Of a DNA stretch of 64,000 nt, positions 51,447 to 58,755 are shown in pieces. The notes beneath the pieces are model-generated. The model was not told where the DNA came from. It did no database searches and saw nothing but the letters and a program-made list of their open reading frames with translations. Origin of the DNA: JAWLHK01 sp041690355 [NCBI: bacterium] (GTDB taxonomy: Bacteria > J088 > JAWLBW01); contig JAWLHK010000003.1 in the NCBI GenBank assembly GCA_041690355.1, forward strand, positions 258,848 through 322,847, in the 5' to 3' direction. The position numbers were made by a program, and so were the translations under genes. Each line of letters begins with the position of its first letter. Positions within the stretch are counted from its first letter, which is position 1.

Positions 51447-53144
51447 TCACGCCGCGAGGCGCGGCATGCGCTCGCGCGCCAGCTCGGCGTCGCTGATCTC
51501 GGCCTCTTCGCAGCCGAGTTCCTCGAGCAACCGCAGCTGCTCCTGCGTCGTCACCCCGCGCGCCGTGATGGGCCGGCGTAAGACGGGACCGAGCTGCAGA
51601 ATCATGCGCACCATGTCGTCGGCATACTTGTCGGTACCCAGCCGGGACACGAGCTGCGGGTCGATGGTCAGTCCGTCGACCGGCAGCGCACGCAGCGGAT
51701 GCAGGCTCGCCTGGCCGCTGCCGAAGTCGTCGACCGCGATGCGGAAGCCGATTCTGCGGACGGCATCAAGCAGTTCGTGCCAGTCGCCCCGGATAAGGAG
51801 GAACTCGGGGATGAGCAGCTCCAGGGCGGAGGGTCGCGCCCCCGCCTCGCGCGCCAGATTCGCCATGCGCTCTGGCGCATCGCCCGCCTCCCAGACGATG
51901 CGCGGGAGACGCACGGATACCGCACGATCCTTGCCGGCAAGCCGCGGCCAGCGCGTGACCGTGCGGCACGCCTGTTCGAACAGCCGCATGCCGAGCTGAA
52001 TTCCCCAGGGACCCGACTCAACGACCGACGCCCAGCTGTCGGGGGTCGCCTCCGCCAGTTTCGGAAAAACAGGCTCGAGGCGCCAGTTTCCGATCATACC
52101 GGTGCGCAGCTGGAGCACGGGCCGGAAATCGAAGGCGACGGCATCGGCCCGCAGGGCGTCGCGCAACACAGTCTCCATCTCGAGACGCCGCCCGATGCGC
52201 TCGCCGACATGATCGTCGAAGACGACACAGCGGGCCTTGTCGGCGCGCTTGGCCCGGTACATGGCCGCATCGGCGTCGCGCAGCAGCTCCGCAGCCGACT
52301 GGTAGCCGCCGCTCTGGTGCGCAATCCCCAGGCTGACCGAAAGGGCCACGGTGGTCGCGCCGATGCGCAGCGGCCGGTCGATGGCTGCCTGCACGCGCCC
52401 CGCGACGCGAACCGCGTCTTCGGGGCCGGTGAGATCCTCGAGCAGAATGGCGAACTCGTCTCCTCCGAGGCGCGCGACCGTGTCGCCGGGGCGCAATGAG
52501 CCCTCGATGCGACGCGCCATCTCGGCGAGCACGCGATCGCCGGTTTCATGTCCCCAGCGATCGTTCACCGGCTTGAAGCCGTCGAGATCGGCATACAGGA
52601 TGGCGAAGGGGACCCGTTTGCGTCGCCAGCGCCGGATGCAGCGCTCGGTGCGATCGAGAAAAAGCGCGCGGTTGGCGAGGCCGGTCAGACCGTCGCGAAA
52701 GGCACCCCGCATGAGCTGCTCGCGCGCGGTCTGATCCTCGTGAATGTCGGCCAGAAGCCCGCGCACGGCCCTCACCCGCCCGTCGGGGCCGCGGATGGAG
52801 GCGCCGGTCGCACGCAGCCATCGGATTTCACCCCCGGGCAGGCGAACGCGATGCTCGCAGCGGAAGCGAGGCTGCCTGCCTGCAAGATGCGCCTGCAGCG
52901 CGCGCCGGAAGCGCTCGCGGTCTTCGGGCACGATACGTTCGAGCCACTGTTCCTGACTCGCCAGCATTCTGTCAGAGGGATACCCGAGCAGCCAGGCGGC
53001 CCGCCCGCAGAAACCCGCTCTCCCCGTTCCCGGAATCCATTCCCAGACGCCGAGCCCCGCACCGTACAGGGCGTCTTCGAGAAGTGACGCGCCTGCATCC
53101 ACGGCCCAATCCTGTTGCCCCCCCATACTGCCCCCGGTACGCAC
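51447..53144 (-). CDS. PAS-GGDEF protein with degenerate EAL domain
   Basis: A 565-residue signalling protein. Residues 20-150 are a PAS/PAC module (WEWIPGTG ... RCEHRVRLPGGEIRWLRATG, then HEDQTAREQ). The GGDEF domain at ~155-315 is intact, with DGLTGLANRALF, ILYADLDGFKPVND, active site RLGGDEFAILLED and the RxxD inhibitory site (RPGD) just before it, so it should make cyclic di-GMP. The EAL part has lost key residues: the EAL motif reads RLEP, the ELTE motif reads ELLI and EGVE reads RGVT, while VDDFGSGQASL remains. Phosphodiesterase activity is therefore unlikely; it may bind c-di-GMP or act as scaffold. The start may be GTG 53144 or ATG 53126. Confidence 0.9.
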   Translation of the reverse strand: MRTGGSMGGQQDWAVDAGASLLEDALYGAGLGVWEWIPGTGRAGFCGRAAWLLGYPSDRMLASQEQWLERIVPEDRERFRRALQAHLAGRQPRFRCEHRVRLPGGEIRWLRATGASIRGPDGRVRAVRGLLADIHEDQTAREQLMRGAFRDGLTGLANRALFLDRTERCIRRWRRKRVPFAILYADLDGFKPVNDRWGHETGDRVLAEMARRIEGSLRPGDTVARLGGDEFAILLEDLTGPEDAVRVAGRVQAAIDRPLRIGATTVALSVSLGIAHQSGGYQSAAELLRDADAAMYRAKRADKARCVVFDDHVGERIGRRLEMETVLRDALRADAVAFDFRPVLQLRTGMIGNWRLEPVFPKLAEATPDSWASVVESGPWGIQLGMRLFEQACRTVTRWPRLAGKDRAVSVRLPRIVWEAGDAPERMANLAREAGARPSALELLIPEFLLIRGDWHELLDAVRRIGFRIAVDDFGSGQASLHPLRALPVDGLTIDPQLVSRLGTDKYADDMVRMILQLGPVLRRPITARGVTTQEQLRLLEELGCEEAEISDAELARERMPRLAA

Positions 53145-53321
53145 AAATCGCGATACGGCGCCAACCTTCGACGCCTCCTCTCCCTACCCTAGCGCGGACA
53201 CGCCATGGCGTCGACCCTGTTCGGGGCAAACGGCGTTGGAATCGGCGATGACAACTAAACGTACATTTGATAGGATAATCCATCTCCCCATCAGGCCCCG
53301 GCAGACGGGCAAGGAGGCACC

Positions 53322-54404
53322 ATGTCGGTCCGATTCGTCGATCATCCCCCCCGCACCGTCGAATTCATGCGCGAAGACGCGCCCGCCGCCGCGCGGCAGG
53401 CCGAGCGGATCGCGGAAATCTTTCAGACCCCGCTGACCGGCAGTTACGCCTGGGATTATGCGACGGCCGACGAGAAGATCCGGCGCCTGTACCGTCTGGG
53501 CAAGGAGCTCAACTGGAACGCCGAAGTCGACATCGACTGGAGCTACACGTATCCGCGCAGCGAGCCGCCGGGCGATCCCAGCTTCAACCCCTTCGTGGGC
53601 GTGGACTACTATGAAAGGCTGAGCGAAGAGAAGAAACTCGAGTTCGGCTGGCACATCCACGCATGGATGCTGTCGCAGTTTCTGCACGGCGAACAGGGGG
53701 CCCTGCTCGTCGCCTCGCAGCTCGTGTCCTGCGCGCCGACGATTGAAGCGAAGTTCTACGCTTCGTCGCAGACCTTCGACGAGGCCCGCCACGTGGAGGT
53801 CTTCTCGAAGTACCTGATGGAGAAGGTGCGCTTCATGTACCCGGTCAACCGGCACCTGAAGGCGCTGCTCGACAAGGTGCTCACCGATCCGCGCTGGGAC
53901 CTCAAGTTCATCGGCATGCAGATCATCATCGAGGGACTCGCCCTCGCTGCCTTCCAGACGCAGAAGCTGATCTCCAACGACCCACAGCTCAAGACGATCA
54001 TCGAATATGTGCTGCGCGACGAATCCCGGCATGTAGCGTTCGGCGTGACCTACATGGAGGAGTTCGTGAAATCGCTGCCGCCCGAGGAAGTCGAGGCGCG
54101 TGCCATGTTCGCCTACGAGGCCTGCGTCGTCATGCGCGAGCGGCTGATCGCGACCGACGTCTTCGAGTACTTCGGGTGGGACGTCGAGGATGCGCGGCGC
54201 AAGGTGCTCGAGGCCTCGATCATGGCCCAGTTCCAGAACCTGCTCTTCACGCGGATCATTCCGAACCTCAAGCGCGTCGGCCTGCTCACCGCGACCGTGC
54301 GCCCGCTCTACGAAAAGCTGGGGATTCTGGAATTCGAAAACCTCGTGGATGACGGCGAAATTGACTGGGCGGCCCTCAAGGCGCCCGTACAGACGGCGGT
54401 CTAA
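53322..54404 (+). CDS. Ferritin-like diiron carboxylate protein
   Basis: A 360-residue helical protein with diiron ligands of the E-x-x-H type: FLHGEQGALLVASQLV (first Glu), TFDEARHVEVF (Glu and His), IIIEGLALAAFQ (Glu) and LRDESRHVAFG (Glu and His). This layout is that of the ferritin-like/ribonucleotide reductase superfamily, with the closest group being AurF-like or R2-like oxidases rather than true ribonucleotide reductase subunits, which are not next to NrdA here. The substrate cannot be read from sequence. It is preceded by a GGAGG ribosome-binding site, and AAACGTACATTT at 53257-53268 is a possible regulatory site. It stands alone between convergent genes. Confidence 0.85.
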   Translation: MSVRFVDHPPRTVEFMREDAPAAARQAERIAEIFQTPLTGSYAWDYATADEKIRRLYRLGKELNWNAEVDIDWSYTYPRSEPPGDPSFNPFVGVDYYERLSEEKKLEFGWHIHAWMLSQFLHGEQGALLVASQLVSCAPTIEAKFYASSQTFDEARHVEVFSKYLMEKVRFMYPVNRHLKALLDKVLTDPRWDLKFIGMQIIIEGLALAAFQTQKLISNDPQLKTIIEYVLRDESRHVAFGVTYMEEFVKSLPPEEVEARAMFAYEACVVMRERLIATDVFEYFGWDVEDARRKVLEASIMAQFQNLLFTRIIPNLKRVGLLTATVRPLYEKLGILEFENLVDDGEIDWAALKAPVQTAV

Positions 54405-54427
54405 TTACTCCTGGAATACACAAGGGG

Positions 54428-54597
54428 GCGCTGCTCACCGCCGCTCGCGGGAAGGACAAAAAGAAAAAGGGGGAACCTTTCCGCTACCCAGGGCCCTGCC
54501 CTGGGCAAATGGCTTTCGCCCCTTCAGGGCTCTGTGGAAACGGCCAGTGGATGGCTGTGAAGTTTGGCATCTGCCATTTGCGATCTGCCACCTGACT
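54428..54597 (-). repeat. Composite ~150 bp intergenic repeat, copy 2, with heptamer array
   Basis: Inverted copy of 33285-33437. It shows the same landmarks in reverse: CGCTCGCGGGAAGGACAA, TTCCGCTACC, CCCAGGGC-cct-GCCCTGGG, CGCCCCTTCAGGGCTCTGTG and GAAACGGCCAGTGG. At the right end (54563-54597) is the array TTTGGCA TCTGCCA TTTGCGA TCTGCCA CCTGACT, ending at the stop codon of the TauE gene on the minus strand. Confidence 0.78.
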
Positions 54598-55339
54598 ATT
54601 TGAATCCGCGCAGCAGCATCCACGCGCCGAGCGCAAGAAGAAGCACCGAGACCACCTGGCGGAACCGGTGGCGGGGGATGCCGCGCAGGAGCGGCCCCCC
54701 GGCCAGCGTGCCGAGGACAACACCGGCCGTCGCCGCTCCGATCGCGAGCGGGTGGCTCACCATCGTGGAACCGTGGATTGCCGCGTAAACGGGGAGGCGC
54801 GCCAGATCGACGGCGAGCGCGATGGCCGTGGCGGTGGCGACGAACGCTTCGCGTCCGACCCCCAGGCCAAGCATGGCGGCCGCGCGGATACCCCCCTGGT
54901 TCCCCACCAGCCCGCCGAAGAGTCCCGACAGGCCGCCGGCAACCCATGCCGCCTTCCCGCGGAAGACGAAGCGGTCGGACCATCCCGTAATGCCCGAGAC
55001 GCCGGCGAACAGGAGCAGTACAGCGAAGACGCCCGTGAAGACGCCGGGGGGGAACGGGCCGTGCAGCAGCGCGCCGACCAGCCCGCCCGCGGCGCTCATG
55101 AGGCCGAAACCTTTGAGAACCTGCCGGTCGATGTGCGCGCGCCACATCCACAGCCGCAACGCCGTACCGAGAAAGTGGGGGATGGCGATCAGGGCCACTG
55201 CCTGATCGGTCGGAAGCGAAAGCGCGACCAACGGCGTGAGCAGGCTGCCGATGCCGAAGCCGGCGATGGAGGCAACCGCGCCGGCGACGAGGCCGACCGC
55301 CAGCAGACCAGCCAGCATTTCGGGGGACAGAATTTCCAA
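54596..55339 (-). CDS. TauE/SafE-family membrane transporter
   Basis: A 247-residue TauE/SafE protein with about eight helices in two homologous halves: LVAGAVASIAGFGIGSLLTPLVAL in the first and GGLSGLFGGLVGNQGGIRAAAML in the second, the usual sign of this family. Members export sulfite, sulfoacetate or other small organic anions, or take up some of them. It lies 66 bases after the class II amidase of the gamma-glutamyl operon on the same strand, so it may belong to it, possibly moving the amine or acid product. The substrate is unknown. A heptamer array overlaps its stop codon. Confidence 0.9.
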   Translation of the reverse strand: MEILSPEMLAGLLAVGLVAGAVASIAGFGIGSLLTPLVALSLPTDQAVALIAIPHFLGTALRLWMWRAHIDRQVLKGFGLMSAAGGLVGALLHGPFPPGVFTGVFAVLLLFAGVSGITGWSDRFVFRGKAAWVAGGLSGLFGGLVGNQGGIRAAAMLGLGVGREAFVATATAIALAVDLARLPVYAAIHGSTMVSHPLAIGAATAGVVLGTLAGGPLLRGIPRHRFRQVVSVLLLALGAWMLLRGFK

Positions 55340-55405
55340 GACATGCTCCGGGGATCACCGTAGCACAGGCGCGGAACGGGTGCGAGCGGAACGCCTTCCG
55401 GGCGC

Positions 55406-56137
55406 TCAGCGAACCGGCTGCCGGGTCGCGGCCAGCACCGCCCCGGCCCCATCGAGGCGGAGGAGGGACCTTCCCGGTTCCGTCAGCAGCGCGAGCTCTT
55501 CGCGGCGCAGGGCCGTCCATCCGCGCCGGAGCGGATACGAGCAGAAACCGGCCACCTCGGCCTCGTCCAGACGCAGCGTGAAGTGGAAGAGTCCGTGCCC
55601 CCGGCGATAGGCCATCAGACGTTCGCCGTCAAAGAGGATACAGTTGAGGCGTGCCGTGGGGTTCGCGCGGGCAATGCCGCTGGTCAGCCGCAGCATCCCC
55701 CCCTCGCCCTCCGCTTCCACCTCGGCGCGGGCGGCGTGGAAGAAGACTTCACTGTCGGTGTCCCCGCGGGTCGCCGGGCGGAATCGATCGCGCAGGGACG
55801 CCGTGACCGGATTCACGATGGTGCCGTTGTGCGCGAACATCCACGGCCCGTGCGTGAACGGCTGCAGGTTCTCGAGGCAGATGCGTCCACGCGTCGCCCG
55901 GCGCACGTGGATGAGGACGAAACCGGACCGCAGCGCGCGCACCCGGCGAAGAAACTCGTCGTCTTCAACGACCCAGCGCAGCCGGTGTTCGGCCCGCGGC
56001 GCATTCCCCTCGTACCAGCCGACGCCCCAGCCGCTGCGGTGCCGCCGGCAGCGGCGCTGGAACTCTTCGGGAAGGTCGCCGTGGAGCACCGCCGCGACGG
56101 CGTCCGGGTCGCCCCACAGCGCGAGCATTCTGCACAT
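55406..56137 (-). CDS. Class II glutamine amidotransferase-like amidase
   Basis: A 243-residue YafJ/EgtC-type Ntn hydrolase. The nucleophile is Cys2 (MCRMLALWG) after removal of Met, with HRSGWGVGWYEG, HVRRATRGRI, NLQPFTHGPWMFAHNGTI and GDTDSEVFFH as the class II fold motifs. EgtC, a relative, removes a gamma-glutamyl group from an amide. As last gene of an operon with a GS-like ligase and two dehydrogenases, it is most likely the hydrolase freeing glutamate and the oxidised product. The start ATG overlaps the stop of the dehydrogenase gene by one base (TGATG), so translation is coupled. Confidence 0.9.
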   Translation of the reverse strand: MCRMLALWGDPDAVAAVLHGDLPEEFQRRCRRHRSGWGVGWYEGNAPRAEHRLRWVVEDDEFLRRVRALRSGFVLIHVRRATRGRICLENLQPFTHGPWMFAHNGTIVNPVTASLRDRFRPATRGDTDSEVFFHAARAEVEAEGEGGMLRLTSGIARANPTARLNCILFDGERLMAYRRGHGLFHFTLRLDEAEVAGFCSYPLRRGWTALRREELALLTEPGRSLLRLDGAGAVLAATRQPVR

Positions 56138-57303
56138 CAGGCGATCTCGCGGAAGAGCTGCTCGAACTCGCCGGCCCCCATCGGGCGCGGATTGTCCGGA
56201 TGGCAACCGTCGGCGCAGGCGCCGGCCACGAGGCGCGCCAGATCCGGTGCGTCGATCCCTGCCGCGGCCAGATCCGCCGGCATGCCTATGTCGGAGAAAA
56301 GCGCTTCCAGTTCCGCGTGGAACCAATGACCGGCGTCCTCGCCGGCGGGAGCGCCGGCCGCGCGGCCCAGGTCGCGCAGGCGCTCGGCCGTCGCCGCGTC
56401 ACCCGCGCCGTTGTAGCGGACGACCGCCGGCAGGCAGAGCGCGTTGGCCGTTCCGTGGTGCAGACCGTGGACCGCCGAAATGGCGTGCGCCATGGAATGG
56501 CAGGCGCCGAGCCCCTTCTGGAAGGCGATGGCCCCCATCATTGAAGCCAGCATCATCCACGACCGGGCCTCGACGTCGTCGGGCTCGCGCACGGCGGTGC
56601 GCAGATGGCGGAAGCCGTAGCGGACCCCCTGCAGCGCAATGGCGTCGGCGACGGGGTGGAATCCGCGGGCCACGTAGGCCTCGATGGCATGCGTGAGCGC
56701 ATCGGCCCCCGTGGCCGCCGTAAGCCATGCGGGCATGCGCAGCGTGAGCAGCGGATCGCAGACCGCCATGCTGGGAATCAGGTTGCCCGCGAAAAGAATG
56801 ATCTTGCGCCCCGTGGCGGGATTCTCGATGACCGCGCTGCGGGAGACTTCGCTTCCCGTACCCGCCGTCGTCGGCACGGCGATCATCGGCGGAAGCGGGT
56901 GCACCACATTCCGCCCGCCTTCGGCGGCGTCGTAGCGCTCGAGCGGCGCCTCGTGGTTCACCAGAAGGCGAATACCCTTGGCGGCGTCGAGCGGACTGCC
57001 GCCGCCGACGGCCACGATCAGATCGGCCACGGCCTCCTGATAGGCCTGCAACCCCTCGACGACATTGCCGACCGTCGGGTTCGGCTCGACGCCGTCGAAC
57101 ACGGCGGCCTCGAGCCCGGCGCGCTGCAGTTCGCGCACGACCTCGTCGGCGATTCCAGCGGCACGCACCCCGCGATCGGTGACGATGAGGGCGCGCTTCC
57201 CCAGCGCCGCCGCTTCGGAGGCCGCGGTGCGCAGGACGCCGGGGCCGAAGCGCACCTGCGTCGGAAACGCGAACCGCCCGGTCATCGATTCCCACGTCAG
57301 CAT
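56137..57303 (-). CDS. Iron-containing alcohol dehydrogenase
   Basis: A 388-residue group III Fe-ADH. The NAD-binding segment is VGGGSPLDAAKGI, followed by PTTAGTGSEVSRSAVI; the metal site involves Asp (GADALTHAIEAYVA), His (GACHSMAHAISAVHGLHHG) and a further His. Length and order fit the family. In the operon it sits between the GS-like ligase and the amidase, 20 bases and 1 base away. Taken together with the aldehyde dehydrogenase it would oxidise a primary alcohol through an aldehyde to a carboxylate, which points to a gamma-glutamylated amino alcohol as substrate. Confidence 0.93.
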   Translation of the reverse strand: MLTWESMTGRFAFPTQVRFGPGVLRTAASEAAALGKRALIVTDRGVRAAGIADEVVRELQRAGLEAAVFDGVEPNPTVGNVVEGLQAYQEAVADLIVAVGGGSPLDAAKGIRLLVNHEAPLERYDAAEGGRNVVHPLPPMIAVPTTAGTGSEVSRSAVIENPATGRKIILFAGNLIPSMAVCDPLLTLRMPAWLTAATGADALTHAIEAYVARGFHPVADAIALQGVRYGFRHLRTAVREPDDVEARSWMMLASMMGAIAFQKGLGACHSMAHAISAVHGLHHGTANALCLPAVVRYNGAGDAATAERLRDLGRAAGAPAGEDAGHWFHAELEALFSDIGMPADLAAAGIDAPDLARLVAGACADGCHPDNPRPMGAGEFEQLFREIA

Positions 57304-57323
57304 CCCTGCCCCCTTTCGGCTTC

Positions 57324-58733
57324 TCACGCCGATTCGAAATAGCGGGCCAGCTCCCAGTCGGTCACCGACCGCGCGTACTGCCGGCACTCCCAGAGCCGCG
57401 TGGCGGCGAAGTGATCGACGAAGGCGTCGCCGAGCATGGCGCAAGCCGATTCGCTCGCACGCAGCTGCTCGGCGGCGGCGGCGAGCGAGCGCGGGAACTC
57501 GAGGACGGCGGAACTGCCGTAGGCGCTCCCCCGCGTGGGTGCGGGCGGCTCCAGGCGCTCGCGCCACCCCTCGATACCCATGGCGACGGCGGCGGCCAAC
57601 GCAAGATACGGATTCGCATCGGCGCCCGGCAAGCGGAACTCGAGGCGGCTCGACGCCGTCGCCGAAGGGATCAGGCGCACGGCGGTCGTGCGGTTCTCCT
57701 CACCCCACGTGGCCGCCGTCGGGGCCCACGTATTCTCGACGAGACGCTTGTAAGAGTTGACCGTCGGCGCCACGAGGGCCAGATAGTCGCGCATGCCGGC
57801 GACCATGCCGCCGACGAACCGGTCCAGATCGGCGGAACCGTCGGCCCCTTGGCGGAACCGGTTGCGGCGCACGGCCGCGTCCCACACGCTCAGGTGGATA
57901 TGGCCAGAACAGCCGGGCAACTCCGGATTCCACTTCGCCATGAAGCAGGCCGTCAGCCCCTGCCGGCGCGCAAGCTCCTTCACGCACGCCTTGAAGAGAG
58001 CCGCCTTGTCGGCGGCGGCGAGGGCGTCGTCGTAGCGGATGGCCGCTTCGTAGACCCCCGGACCCGTTTCGGTGTGCAGCCCTTCGAGCTCGATGCCGGC
58101 CCCGGCGAGTTCATCGAAAAGCCGGTTCACGAACTCCGCATGTTCCCCCGCGCGAAGCAGACTGTAGCCGAACATGCCGGGGGAGAGCGTTTCGAGGTTG
58201 CGGAATCCTTTCGCGCGCAGGCTCTGCGGCGTCTCGCGGAAGACAAAGAACTCGTACTCGAAACCGACTTTCGCCGTGGCGCCTTCCTTGTGCAGGAGCC
58301 CGAGGACGCGCTTGAGCACCTGGCGCGGACAGACCGAAAGCGGCTCACCCGTCTTCGGGTCCCAGAAGTCGGCGAGGAAAAATGCGGTCCCCTCGTCCCA
58401 AGGGAGCAGGCGGCGCGTATCGAGATCGATGCGGGCGAGCGTATCCGGATAGCCGGTGTGCCAGCCGGTGAACTCGAGCCCGTCGATGAGGGTGTCGGCG
58501 CTGTCCCAGCCGAAGATGACGTCGCAGAAGCCGAATCCATCTTCGAGTACGGAGAGAAATTTTGCCGTCGACACGATCTTGCCGCGCAGGATGCCGTCGA
58601 TGTCGAATCCACCGAGGCGGATGCGCCGGACATGATGCTCGGCCAGCCACGCGCGAATTTCTCCATCGTCGATTTTCGCCTGCCCCGGCGCCCTGGCCTG
58701 TCCCGGTACGATTCTGGCGACCGATCTGCCCAT
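57324..58733 (-). CDS. Glutamine synthetase-like gamma-glutamyl-amine ligase
   Basis: A 469-residue GS-family enzyme of the PuuA/GlnA4/GlnT branch. Motifs: the beta-grasp DIDGILRGKIVS, then the catalytic GFEYEFFVF, HTETGPGVYEAAI, GCSGHIHLSVWD, APTVNSYKRLVENTWAPT and RLEFRLPGADANPYLALAA. True GS makes glutamine, but members in operons with dehydrogenases and a class II amidase ligate glutamate to an amine. Known substrates are putrescine (PuuA), ethanolamine (GlnA4), isopropylamine (IpuC) or methylamine. Because an Fe-alcohol dehydrogenase is present and no amine oxidase, an amino alcohol such as ethanolamine is favoured. ATG 58733 is used as it opens the homologous region. Confidence 0.9.
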   Translation of the reverse strand: MGRSVARIVPGQARAPGQAKIDDGEIRAWLAEHHVRRIRLGGFDIDGILRGKIVSTAKFLSVLEDGFGFCDVIFGWDSADTLIDGLEFTGWHTGYPDTLARIDLDTRRLLPWDEGTAFFLADFWDPKTGEPLSVCPRQVLKRVLGLLHKEGATAKVGFEYEFFVFRETPQSLRAKGFRNLETLSPGMFGYSLLRAGEHAEFVNRLFDELAGAGIELEGLHTETGPGVYEAAIRYDDALAAADKAALFKACVKELARRQGLTACFMAKWNPELPGCSGHIHLSVWDAAVRRNRFRQGADGSADLDRFVGGMVAGMRDYLALVAPTVNSYKRLVENTWAPTAATWGEENRTTAVRLIPSATASSRLEFRLPGADANPYLALAAAVAMGIEGWRERLEPPAPTRGSAYGSSAVLEFPRSLAAAAEQLRASESACAMLGDAFVDHFAATRLWECRQYARSVTDWELARYFESA

Positions 58734-58755
58734 GCGAACCCTTTTTCCCTTCCCC

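Noticed and set aside
51024-51581. Open frames with repeated LLPSGSHASQ-like peptides through the tandem repeat
   Set aside because: They arise because the 83-84 bp unit keeps frames open in several registers; no start with ribosome-binding site, and the sequence conservation follows the DNA palindrome, not a protein.
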